From Halichondria panicea (Eukaryota > Porifera > Demospongiae > Suberitida > Halichondriidae): 64,000 nt of DNA. A model generated the notes under the pieces. The model made no database searches and was not told the DNA's origin. It saw only the letters and a program-made list of their open reading frames with translations. Position 1 is the first letter of the stretch. The number at the start of each line of letters is the position of its first letter. This document shows positions 34,891 to 46,271 of the stretch, one piece after another. The position numbers were made by a program, and so were the translations under genes. The stretch is taken from NCBI RefSeq assembly GCF_963675165.1, contig NC_087380.1, forward strand, positions 6,332,071 through 6,396,070. Reading direction: 5' to 3'.

Positions 34891-36180
34891 TTCAATATCA
34901 AAGCTGCCCTGTTGATAGAATGTAAATCAAAGATCAATGTACCGTGTGGGAGGGCAGTAAGCAGTGTGTAAAATTATATTGTAGTACACTTGTGTTCATT
35001 GACCCTATAGGTACGATCGTATGGTGTCATGCCAGTGTTAATAATGACAGCCTTGAGTAAGAACGGAGAGCAACCATCTGTGGGTAGAACGCAATCAGTG
35101 ATCACCAATGTACTGTTTGGAGACGTAAAGCAATGAGTGATGTAAGCTGCGCTGTGCTAATGCCTCTCGCCTTTGCTAAAAAAGCATCAGGTATAATGGG
35201 TATTAATTATAGAAGAAGTTTGCTTTGTATAATGTATCCGTATAGCGCGAAATTTTCGAGCCATTTATATTTCGTGGAATGGCCTCTAAAAGCATTTCGT
35301 TAAATGTTCAATCATCATAATGTTTGCATAAAAGCTATTAGCAAGTAGCTTTATGTTATGAAACCTCCGAGGCATCAGTACCCGCGGTGTTTTCATTAAT
35401 TAATCAATGATGTTCCAGGATAGAAGTATGTAGATCTACAATGTGGAAGTTTTAATAAGTATTTTGCATTAATTTCCTGTCAACAAATACTGTATGGTGG
35501 GTAATTTTCGTTGGTGCAAATTTTCGTACAAACGACCCTTTGTAATATTTTTAATATTCGTACAGCTCGGATAGTGAAGTTGAATCTATCTTTTCGTATG
35601 ATGCACTTCAATATGAAACATACGAAAATAACCTGCTATACAGTAATTAAAAAAGGGGGTGAATCTGCAATGAGGTCGGAGTTCGCAAAATTAATGTTGC
35701 TTCTGGCAGTGTACATACATGCAGCTTTGCAGCTCTTTTCCGACTCTTGTAGCTAACAAACAGCTAGCGCTTTAGTGCAAGGCTAATAACTCGAATAGAA
35801 AGTTTGTGCGAACAGATAGTGCTACAAAAGATTCTGAAGAGACTGCAACAGCTTTCACTGTGAGTAAAACTAGCCATAACTCGAGAAAGAAGCTGTAGTT
35901 TGCTAATCCACGAATCAAAATCCAAGAGAACGTGGCTAGAAGCCTAGAGAAGCTGTTATTTTTCGTCGCATTGCAACCGTTGAGCAGTTACAGCTGGAAC
36001 AGACACACAGTCAAATTTACCGTATCCCTCGTGCGGCTACGCCTCGAGGCATAATTACAAAATCAGCTACATATACATCAGTATGTAATAGTGTATCCCT
36101 TCAGAGTTTCATCTAATGGGGGGGGGGGCAGGGGTGAACCTTCCCCCCCCTCCCAAATTTTGTAGAATAATGACATATCA

Positions 36181-36383
36181 TCAAGGGCGTATAAAAGAAG
36201 AGAGGGCATGCAACTCCATATGAGCAGAGTTCAAACGTGGGCGGATGAATGTGCATGATTGTGCATTATATGCTAAAAATAGAAATTTCTATTTTAGGAC
36301 TTCATCCGCCCACGTATGAACTCTGCTAGCTACGTGTACTGATAGTGGAGTTGCTTGCCCTCTCTTCTTTTATACGCCCTTGA
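36181..36383. mobile_element. Foldback hairpin element, copy e
   Basis: Same ends as the copy at 1072-1295, but one arm lacks about 20 bases near the centre. Confidence 0.7.
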
Positions 36384-36878
36384 TATCATCACATTAGTAT
36401 TGTCTATGATGTGCAATATGTAACTCATCTACTGTGATGTAATATAGGGGGGTGTGATCAAACATTTTACGTCGTGTTTCCGCATGCCCAAACCTTCCCC
36501 CAGACATTTAATCCTAGATGAAACCCTGCAGGGATTTGACCCTATAGACTTAGGTACGACCACTGGTGTCATATATACGTCATGAAAAGTTTTACAAGAA
36601 TACCGTATAGCGGGTAATTTTTGTCGGGTAAATTTGCTTCAATACATGCACTGTTTTGGCAAGCCACGCCTATGTTTCCGTGGGTAAAATTTTTGTAGAG
36701 GTCAGCCTACCCACGAAATTACCCGCTAAACGGTAGTCAATTTTGTATTGATCATCATATCAGATATCCATGGTCAATCACCAATATACCGTTACGTAAC
36801 AAAATACCATGACCCGCTAGGTATGATTGTACTACATGTACCATACATAAATCTTACAAGAATACCTGACTTGCTTAC

Positions 36879-36944
36879 TTTCATTTTCACTGTGGGCACT
36901 GTTTCCCCTGGTGATAGTGTAGTCTTGGATTCATCCTCCTCTCC
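36879..36944 (-). pseudogene. Solo DDG exon-5 cassette (66 b)
   Basis: TATATAG acceptor, 22 codons related to the first half of DDG exon 5, then a GAAA|GTAAGC donor. Phase 0, no stop. Confidence 0.45.
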
Positions 36945-37729
36945 CTATATAAGAGCATACTAACCATAATAGAAAAAGTTGCGACAAATACAATGATATG
37001 TCCAGGTGGTACTCTTTTTTCTGAGGTGTCAGTGTTAGAGTTAGGGTTTTTATGAAATATACATAGCAAAACACAGTAGAAATGTGAACGGCGACCATTT
37101 TCAAGCCTAGGTGCTTAATGGTACTATGAGTATAGCTGTGTCTATTCCTGTGGCTACTGCATACTATATGCCGAAGCTAATCAAAACACGGCAGCTTGAG
37201 CGACACCTAACTTAATGAAAATCGCTGGAATCTCCCCCTTTACAACAGATAGTGAATTGTGGAGAGGTTGTTATGAATAATAAAACAAGATCTTTGCTTA
37301 GTTGATGTGTCCATAGATAGAAGAGGAAGAGGGATTGGTAACGGAAGTACCCTCGTGTAACACCCGCTTTACCCATGGTTTAATCGAGGCTGTGTCAACA
37401 AGCTAAAGCTGTAGATGGGCGTGGTCCGGTTAGGCCAAGCTGATGGCCTATTTCTACACACAGTGTATAATATACCACAAGCATATATGCTCAGTCTGTG
37501 CAACTCACTCATATTTAAAGGTCTATGCCTATTTTAGCAGTTATAACCAGCACGCTTACACGTTTTAGCAATACAAGACTATAAATAGCAGCTGTTTGCC
37601 TAAAACTTTACTGGAATGTCCCTTTTTACTGGGTGTGGTCAGTCATTAGCAAGTATAACACGTGGCTCACAGACTGGGCGTGTTATATATTGCTGAAAAA
37701 GATTGTCTCGAGAAAACACAACTTTCTTA

Positions 37730-38155
37730 TTTTGAGCGAGTTACCCGGCAAAATAGCCTCGTTTATAGGGCGTAACGCGGATAGTTTTCGAGGTTTTACT
37801 GCAGATTCAATGTAAAATGATCACGTGAACTGCTTCCGTTACCAATCCCTCTTACTCTTCTATCTATGGTGTGTCACAGGCATCGTGTTATGGCCTAATC
37901 CCAGGGGGGAATCTGTAGCAAGCCCCACCCCCCCCGTATCTTACTTATTTTGAGCGAGTTACCCGGCAAAATAGCCTCGTTTATAGGGCGTAACGCGGAT
38001 AGTTTTTGAGGTTTTACTGCAGATTCAATGTAAAATGATCACGTGAACTGCTTCCGTTACCAATCCCTCTTACTCTTCTATCTATGGTGTGTCACAGGCA
38101 TCGTGTTATGGCCTAATCCCAGGGGGGAATCTGTAGCAAGCCCCACCCCCCCCCG
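37730..38155. repeat. Local tandem duplication, ~210-bp unit
   Basis: The segment from TTATTTTGAGCGAGTTACCC through AAGCCCCACCCCCCCC occurs twice head to tail, split at about 37940. The same doubled arrangement, itself cut, is seen at 48003-48297. Confidence 0.8.
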
Positions 38156-38885
38156 TATCTAGAGTACAATATATAGCTAGCTGTCACCTCACAGCTAGCA
38201 TATTGGTGGACACTGATCTCTGATTTACATTCTACCAACAGAATCCTGATAGGACGCATGCAGTGTATCAAATGCCTCAAGTGAGTTTCACCGACCCCTT
38301 CTGTTTCATATCAGAGGAGGAATGCCAGGGTCAAAAAGTCATTAATTAAAACTGGCCCTGTGTTTTACATGTAAAACTGAGTATACCCTCGCGCCCCCTG
38401 GGTTTATACACTACCACTAGCTTAATCCTCTTTATAATCACAAGAGGAATCGGTTGAGCTATCGCGCCCCAGATGAATCAGCTTGAGAGAATAGATCCAG
38501 GATTTAATGACCTTTTATTACATTCTTCGAAACCACAAGATTGGAAAATTAGGCTAGGGTATAAATTTTGATGTACTGGCTTACTGCATTGGATAGAGTA
38601 AGCTTCCCAAGCAGGCTAATAAAGAACAGAAGCGCTAAGCTGCTATATGCAGCAAAGGTCAAGAACCTAGAACAAGAATGTTTAATCCTTCATTAAACGT
38701 GACCCTATATTGACCCTGGCGTTCCTCTTCTGGTTTCATATAATGTTTATCGAGTATGTAGTAGAGAATACTATAAATATTATTAAATATTATTATAGTT
38801 GTAGTTTTGCAGTGTTCACCAATGTGAGGTGACATGCAGCTAGATCAGTAGGTTTACATAGGATTGGCAGTGGGTTTGCCCGTGT

Positions 38886-40713
38886 TTAGCAATATTTCAC
38901 ATATTTTGACTCATGTTTATATAGTTGTAGTTTCTTCCTATTCCAATAATGAGCGATTACTGTACGTATACAACTTACCGTTGCATGTTTAACCATCCGT
39001 TCCTGCCTTGATGAATGCCTTGAAAACAATCTTTGGTACCACCTTTTCCCCTGTGTAGATGACTCACTACTCTCCTTAGTTACTCTTGTCACTGTGGGCT
39101 CAACTGTTTCCCCTGGTGATGGTGTAGTCTTGGGTTCAGCCTCTTCTCCCTATTTAAGAAGGCATATTAACCATAATAAAGCGACAAATACACTGATATG
39201 TCCAGGTACTCTTTTACTCGTGCTATTATCGACACTCACTGCTCTTTGTGATGTTTTCCAAGAAAATAATCGCTGATACCACTTTTTTCCGTGGCTTTTT
39301 TGGATTGTCTTTTCCCCTTTCTCTTCAGTATAGATCTTAGGTGGTGGTACTGGCTTGCTGTGAGCAGGAGATGGACTTCTATCCTCTCTCTGAATGAGCA
39401 AAGCTAGGGAAAGTAATATACGAGTCACAATCGATCTCAACATACCTCAAAGAGGACTTCATTTGTTGATCCATGAATTAATGACACCTTTAGCACAGAA
39501 GGAATTATTTGACTTAGTTGTGCAATTTGATCACTTCTGAGAGCCATAATAGGTACACTCTCTAGACAAAAGAAAATAAGCCGAATGCAACCGGGCTCAA
39601 TCGAATGCAAGTGTAAAGCATAGACTTGGACTTTAAATATCCTAGCAATAGCAGCCTTTAGGTCACGATACATTGCAAGAGAATCAGTGTCAAGCTTGAA
39701 GCAAAGTTTAACGCTTTTTTTATCATCATCCAATCGGCTAATCTTGCAAGGCTCTACTTTCCATGCGTTGAGAAACTTTCTGAGCTCAGTGAAATACTTA
39801 GCCAAATCACGTTTATCACTTTTAGTTCCAAACTTTTTAATCACACCTTCTAGAATCTCAAAATCAAGGAACGACCAAAATGGAGAGATAATGACAAAGA
39901 TTTCGTCAACACTAGCAGCCTTTCTGAGATCTTCCTGCTGGTCAGCAAGCAGCATGTCACTCTGCTTGTCAATCACAGCACGGGACGTTCGATACGATGT
40001 GAGGAGGGCTACCAGGGACATCAATTTAACAATCTTCTTCCTCTTCTTCCTCTTCATCTTCAAAGATTCTCTTGTTGCTGTTTGCAGGTTAGCAAACTTC
40101 TTCTCAATGGCCTTAATATCATTTGTCAGTTGCTGTTCATCATCGCTCCTATACTTTCTTTTCTCCCTGTGGCCAGTTTCTATGAGGGGGGGGGGGGAAG
40201 TTGACATTAATACGTAGCTCTGTATAAAAAAATTACCTGGAGAACAGTATTTCAGCTCCAACTTCTCTGCTAGTTGAATTTCACCAATCAGAGCTGACTG
40301 TAGAGCATCAATCACTTGTTTCCATGAGGCTCCTCTTGTCACCCGTAGCCAATGGAGTAGGACTGCCTCTAATCGATTGGATGTATTGCTTTCATCCTGT
40401 TCGATTGCGTCGAGGGTACCAGGAGTCAACCTCAGCTCCAGACCTATTGGCCGCCACTTAGCCCTCACTTCAAACAATGCTCCATATATAAGCTGTAAAT
40501 CACTTGTACCTAAACCTAGGTTCGTTCCTGTACACAAAACAGACCATGTCATATGTAGCTCTATGTGGTTGTATATACCCTCACACATATACTATACATG
40601 GTTCAACTATAGCTAATAGCTAGATAGATCTATACATATCAATATAAATAAATGGTCCAACCTTCTATCTCATCTCTGATTACTTCAATGCTAGTAGCAT
40701 CTTTTGAGGCCAT
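38886..40713 (-). CDS. DDG3: death-domain protein, five exons
   Basis: Exons: 40713-40662, 40527-40237, 40179-39446, 39389-39240 and 39149-38886. They sum to 1491 bases, 496 residues, with every phase consistent and GT-AG introns. Order: start exon MASKDATSIEVIRDEIE, death domain (ALFEVRAKWRPIG, LTPGTLDAIEQ, SWKQVIDALQ), Lys/Arg tract (KMKRKKRKK), the FLDFEILEGVI region, then an exon-4 tail with KKWYQRLFSW and an exon-5 tail with KRWYQRLFSRHSS. If exon 5 is not spliced at ACG|GTAAGT (38979) it reads on to the stop at 38886. DDG3 and DDG4 are nearly identical through exons 3-5, so they separated recently. Confidence 0.78.
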
Positions 40714-40792
40714 CAAGCTAGCAAGCTGGACTTTCCCTCAGACTGCCCATCCCACAAACACATTGATAGCAACTTCAACCACATCATCAAAA

Positions 40793-40990
40793 TTACACAG
40801 TACTGTCTCTAGATCTAGAGCTGGTTCTAGCAGTGTTTCTAGGAGAGCTAGTAGTGAGTGTTTGGACATCTCTACTGAACTGCACTCTCCTGGGGGTACC
40901 CAACCTCTGCCCCTGTCCCCTCCCCTCTTGGTCCACTGTGACCGTGGTACGCAGGGAGGAGGCCCTCACTCGATCATAGCATGTCTGCAA
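40793..40990 (-). other. Conserved segment between SREK1-like 3 and DDG3
   Basis: Sister of 17979-18176; frame starting LQTCYDRVRASSLRTTVTVD. It is 80 bases upstream of the DDG3 start. Confidence 0.4.
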
Positions 40991-41314
40991 CTGTGAGGAG
41001 AAGGACGGTGTAAATAATTATAATAATTATCGCCACAAATGCAACAAATTGGTACAAATCAGTTGATTAATGATTAAGTTGATATTTCTATGTTTGAATG
41101 CTCCTGGGCAAATTCTTTTGTTTCTGGACAAAATTATACTTCAGCTATAGACACTTTATTGAATGTGGACGTTAGCGGTTAGAGATACTCACCTAACCGA
41201 AAAGAAACTATTAAATTTGAGAGGATGTGTATGTATGTACAATACTAGCACACTAGAACCCTGTGCCTACACTCTCCCTGTGTGCATGTGATGCAGGTGT
41301 AGTGATGCACTCAC

Positions 41315-43497
41315 TTGATTGGACGCTCTCCAAACATGGCTCCGTTGTATTGAAGGGCTATGGGCACAGACTCAGGTACTGCAAACGTAAACCTGAAGAG
41401 TAGAAAAGTGTAGTTGAATCCTGCAAACTTATCGTCTATAACTTAATTGGATATGCCAAACGTTTGCACCTCTTAGAATGCGGATCAGTTGGCCATTCTA
41501 TTCTATACTACCCCTCTACACCTATACAAAGTTTGTATACAATTATACTGAGAGCATGACTTTTTTCGCTGACTACTGATAACTGTTTCTGAACAAAATG
41601 ACACATTAAAATGTTTGGCCGAATTCATGTACATGCATGTACTTACTAAATTGACTAGCAACCCCTCATCTGGTGGGTTGGGTCTCGTCTCCGGCCATCC
41701 TCACGTACTTGATCTCACCACAAGGCTGGAAGAAAGTGAGCACCTGTTCAGCCGTCATGTTGCTAGCCAGGTTGCCGATGTAGATGGTGCGTCATATCTC
41801 CTCGATCTTGGTGGGGTCTACGTTACCAGTGAGAGGGGGAGGTTGGGGGACCACCGTGCCCATCATGGATATGAGGGGGGCAGTGAGCTGGGAGAGCTGG
41901 GGGGGGGGGGCAGGTGTGGGTAATATCGAGGGGGCAGTGAGCTGGGGGGTAGGTAATATCGAGGGGGGCAGTGAGCTGGGATAGCTGGGGGGTAGGTAAT
42001 ATCGTATGTACACAACACATGCATAGAATGCCTTATCTTGATGGAGCAAGGGTATCTAATGAGAACATAACGCTGTCATTAAACCAGACATATACAACTA
42101 CATTGTACATGTAAGTCTGTTGTATCTGGAAGCAAGAGAGGAATTTAAGCATATTTTGAGCGCTAAAGCTAATCTTGCATGAATAGTAATTTACAGCTGC
42201 AGGGTTCATAGCAGCTCCCATAGCCATGGAGGCTGGTCCAGTGGGTGCTGGTGCCCCCATAGAGGGAGGTGCCGGGAGGAGAGGTGCAGTGTGACCCATT
42301 GGTTTGCTAGCGCTGTTGGCCAGGGCAATGGCCGGGGCTGCCAGGAACATGGCAGTTGAACCATCAGGAATCTCAGCTGCAAAGAGTGTTAAGACAAACA
42401 TGAAGACAGTTAATACACGTACACTGTAAGCTTGCTATAATTACGGTCTTACACAAACTCATACAAACTCACATAAACTCATTCTACCTTGTATCAAACA
42501 ACGTGATTACCGTATAGCGGGTCATTTTCGTGGGGTAAAAAATTCGTTATTTTCGTGGTCAAGCTGACCTCCACGAAATTTTAACGTAGGCGTGGCTTCA
42601 GTGCAGGCAACGAGATTTATACTCACGAAAATCACTGTTTTCCAGATAAACTGATTGTTTACCTCACGAAAATTACCCGCTATACAGTAGTTATTGTTCA
42701 CTAGTTCAGAATGTTCCCACAAAATTGTTACTGTACTCCAGGGTTTCTTTCACATTGCAAGTTTGTTTGCAACGCAATATTTGAAAGGCTTGTACAGTGT
42801 CATTCGTAATAACTACACGTATTCGAAACCCGTACACATGTACAGTAAGTTGAGACAAGAATGACTGCATCACCAAGGCAACTGCCCTAGCTCACCATGT
42901 CTTGATCGTGCTATGATGAGAGCTCTGTCTATGAGCACAGTGTTGCTAAGGTGGAGACAAGCAGCTGCACTGTCTTCCTCCATGAAGTTGATAAAGCACA
43001 CCTTGGAGGGGACACTCAGAGCAGCAAACTCCCTGCATGGAGAGGAGGGGGACAAAATGGAGGGTGACAGATTGAAAAATGGATGCCATATAGTTGAGAC
43101 CGTAATGTACGGCCCTTACACACTAGCTGGGCGTGGCCAGGCCAACCGTTCTGACAGGTGGCTGAAGGACACGCTTATTGTACATACATTGATATAAAAG
43201 ACCATGCTGTACTTATTGTCCATTTATACAATCACAATTCAGATTTAAACACAACTGTATATAAGTATAATGGGAACAGAAGGGTTAGCATAATCCCTAC
43301 TAGTCATTAGCTGGGTACTAGGTACAGGCTTTGTTTTCTCCAAATGATACCCACTCTCTCTCTCTCTCTCTCTCCACTTACTCTTCAGGGAAGAGCCTCA
43401 GTTCCTCAATGTCTCCAAAGTAACTGAACAGCTCCCTCATTTGTTGGAGGCCAGCAGAGGGCGACACATTGGTCACTTGGATCAGAGTAGTAGACAT
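41315..43497 (-). pseudogene. SREK1: SREK1-like copy 3, all five exons, stop in RRM2
   Basis: Exons: 43497-43382, 43032-42896, 42376-42195, 41896-41670 and 41392-41315. Phases run 2, 1, 0, 2 and exon lengths (116, 137, 182, 227, 78) agree with the intact pattern. RRM1, the linker and both halves of RRM2 are present. Two lesions remain: TGA after KIEEI in exon 4 and AT instead of GT at the exon-4 donor. The exon-3 donor is GTAAAT. Beyond exon 5 (FTFAVPESVPIA, GAMFGERPI) I cannot define the end of the gene; no SR repeats are seen. The Ginger1 transposon lies 97 bases upstream of the start codon, which may separate this copy from its promoter. Confidence 0.75.
42510..42687. mobile_element. 178-bp MITE in intron 2 of copy 3
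   Basis: CCGTATAGCGGGTCATTTTC ... ACCCGCTATACAG, flanked by TA. Copies 1 and 4 read GATTAGTCA without the insert. Confidence 0.75.
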
Positions 43498-43589
43498 GGC
43501 TAGCTACTATACTAGACACCAGACTAGACACACTGTACAGTTTCAGAGTTTCTATTCTGCATGTGCTGAGAGGTTAAATTCGATCATTA

Positions 43590-43593
43590 CCGG
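43590..43593. repeat. Left target duplication CCGG of the Ginger1 element
   Basis: CCGG directly before TGTCATA; matched by CCGG at 47065-47068. Confidence 0.85.
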
Positions 43594-44727
43594 TGTCATA
43601 AAATTTTAGGCCCCCCATGAGATTGGGCCCCCCCCCCCGGGCCTAGAATTTTAAAATTCTGGGCCCCCTCTTAAAAGTTTAGGCCCCCCTATTAAAAGTA
43701 TCTCAGCGGTTATTGTGATACATCTCAAAACTTGAACAAGTACAACAACAGAAAAACTAGCTATCTATTTGCAGTCTATTTGCAGTCTTTACAGTGCCAG
43801 TCACTGAATGGAGCTTTCTTTATACGTGCACACTTCATGTGGTACCACCTGTCGCAGCCATCACACTGCACCATGTCGTTCCACGAGTCAGGCCTTATGC
43901 ACTGGTAGCACGAAGCTACTACAGATACCCACACTATCTCACTTCGAGGGGTCTCCTGCCTTGATTTTGGGAACCTTGATAGTTTCTTCTTTTCAAAGCA
44001 CCTTACCAAATGCCGTCTGAGTTTTTGCTGGTCCAGTGTCAGCGTGTTTAAAGAGTCTCCAACTAAGAGGTGGTACGCCCATGCAATAGCAAATAAGCCA
44101 CAGTCATATGACTCTTGTTGTTGTTGGACAGGCGGACACTCTGCCAGTAAACCAATTTCTTGACGTTGTGGTGGACTAAGTGTTGGATGGTAGAGCTGGA
44201 GTAGTTGATTTTCTACAGATCTAGGAAATTCCTTAGTGCCTGTCTGCAGGCTGTCATACACATAGACACTGCCTTCAATACAACTTGTCAGGATCCAGTG
44301 ATGACGTTCTGGCACAAACAGTATCTGCACTCCTAATATATAATAAAAAGAATTGTTTTATAATCTTGAGACAGTTACATAACTCACCTTGAACCCTCGT
44401 GCGCTTGTCCAAATCAATTGGGCGAAAACCAAGACGAAACTGCACTTTAAGTGACGATTGCAACCCAGATGTTTTGGAGAATTGGCCACTTAAAAGCATC
44501 ATTGCAGCATCCACATGCTTGTCAGACAGCATGCCTGTTGGGGCGAGTAGTATCTCTCTGTCATGTGCCGTGAGAGAGAGCTCATTGACCCACTGTACTT
44601 CGGTCTATGATAAGGTAAGAATAGTACAGTAAAGGTACAGTAACAGACAAAAGATAATTGATTGAGACACAACACTCACTTTCTTGAAAACATCCTTAGT
44701 CTTACATTTGTTTGACTTAGGGTCTCT

Positions 44728-45012
44728 CTTTGGTGGCTGTGGGTCCTCTTTCTTTGGGTCGTCTTTCTTTGGTGGCTGTTGGTCGTCTCTCTCTGGTGGC
44801 TGTGGGTCGTCTCCCATTGGTGGCTGTGGGTCGTCTCCCTTTGGTGGCTGTGGGTCGTCTCTCTCTGGTGGCTGTGGGTCGTCTCTCTCTGGTGGCTGTT
44901 GGTCGTCTCTCTCTGGTGGCTGTTGGTCGTCTCTCTCTGGTGGCTGTTGGTCGTCTCTCTCTGGTGGCTGTTGGTCGTCTCTCTCTGGTGGCCGATCGCC
45001 TTCTGGTGGCTG
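44728..45012 (-). repeat. 24-bp coding minisatellite in the Ginger1 gene
   Basis: About ten units of 24 bases encode PPERDDQQ-type octapeptides, with variants PPKGDD, PPMGDD and PPKKDD. It is an acidic, proline-rich linker between the integrase and protease parts. Confidence 0.85.
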
Positions 45013-46213
45013 TTTATTGTCTCTAGACAAGCTCCTTTCATTAAACAACTTCAGCCGACAGACATTCGCCTTCTTCTTGAGTATTTGACCAGAAAGGTTT
45101 TTTAGCTCATATAAGCCCTTACCTATACATACATATAATATATATATACAATTATATATATAGTGCATGTGAATTCATTTTAGCTGTATAACATACAGGC
45201 TGTATAGATATAACTATTATCACTAAAATAATAATAATAACTTACCTAAATCTCGGTTGATGAAATATGGCCTTAGCCATCTTGAGTCCAGTTTTCCTCC
45301 CTTCCTCTGCTTTTGAGCAGTATTCTCCAGCAAAACCTTCATACCCACGCTAAGTGTGCTGACTTGCTGGTGTTTTCTGTCATACGTTTCTTTTTGTTTG
45401 CCTTGTGCTGACTTGATGTTGGCTTCAGCTGTTGTGAACATTCTTCACGGCTCTTCAAAAGATGCTCAATAACTTCTTCTGGGGTTCTTTCTTCAGGCTG
45501 ACCGGGCAGTAGCTCACTATCAATCGGCAAACGCATCTCAGCTTGGAAGAGCATGAAGTAAGGAGAATGCTTAATCGATGCCTGACGTGATGCCCTATAC
45601 CCCATGAGAATCGTGTTGATCTTCTCGTCCCAGTTATCTTGGTTGTCATTCACAGTCTTAGCCAAACACCTAGAAAGAGTCTGGTTAAACCGCTCAGTTA
45701 ATCCATTTGTCTGAGGGTGGTAAGCGCTAGTGATTCTATGCTGGGTGTTGGTTTTCTGGTACAACTGGGCTGAGAGTGAGTTGACGAATTCCCGACCCTG
45801 GTCAGTGATGATGACTTCTGCACAGCCCATTCTGCACATAACCTATTAAGAGAGATTGATTTGCTGTAAATGATGTGCATAATAATTATTGCTATAGTGC
45901 ACTTACAGAATAAAGGAATTTAGCTACTCCATGTGCTGTCTTGTCTGGTAGTGGGGCTGCTTCCGCCCACTTGCTGAAATAGTCAGTGAGCGTTATGACA
46001 TACTTGTTGCCCCTGGGTGTCTCTGTCAGAGGGCCAATCAAATCCATCCCAACTGTATGCCAAACCTTTGGTGTCACTGGTATTGGGTGGAGAGTCGATG
46101 CTGGTTTTAGTAGTCTAGGATTGGTACACTGGCACTTGGTACATGTTTTCACCTATAAGAAATAAGTAGATCATGCAAATACACTAAAAGAAATACTATA
46201 GTAAAGTCCGGCT

Positions 46214-46271
46214 TAGCCTCGATTCAAGGCCGATTAAAATACGTATTTTAATCGGCCTGGAATCGAGGCTA
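46214..46271. mobile_element. 58-bp hairpin element nested in Ginger1 intron 2
   Basis: TAGCCTCGATTC...GAATCGAGGCTA around a TTTTAATACGTATT-type centre, flanked by the 9-bp duplication AGTCCGGCT (46205-46213 and 46272-46280). Same family as 20900-20954 but an independent insertion with a different target. Confidence 0.85.

Larger units (their letters stand above)
32537..35244. other. Non-coding region 5' of SREK1-like 2
   Basis: Conserved 5' flank to about 32900, then a 9-bp-TSD hairpin, a CAGTAGACTCTCG element, a run of five ATCAGTC repeats (33838-33880), other shared repeats, and a minisatellite at 34700-34890. No gene. Confidence 0.5.
35245..38885. repeat. X block 6, joined to DDG3
   Basis: Complete X block that runs directly into the 3' end of DDG3. 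It contains an 81-codon repeat frame (35511-35756), poly-G tract (about 36118-36128), hairpin e, CGATATAGCG element (about 36601-36744), a solo DDG exon, a 60-codon repeat frame (37633-37815), and a local tandem duplication of about 210 bases (37730-38155). Confidence 0.7.

Noticed and set aside
39687-40217. 176-codon plus-strand frame over DDG3, with a similar one at 49831-50364
   Set aside because: Antisense shadow of DDG exon 3. It has no splice or family support and includes a translated poly-pyrimidine tract.
44676-45105. Long plus- and minus-strand frames rich in Gly/Trp or His/Ser/Gln overlapping 44.7-45.1 kb
   Set aside because: They are other-frame readings of the 24-bp minisatellite in the Ginger1 gene, which is in frame with its neighbouring exons only as PPERDDQQ.
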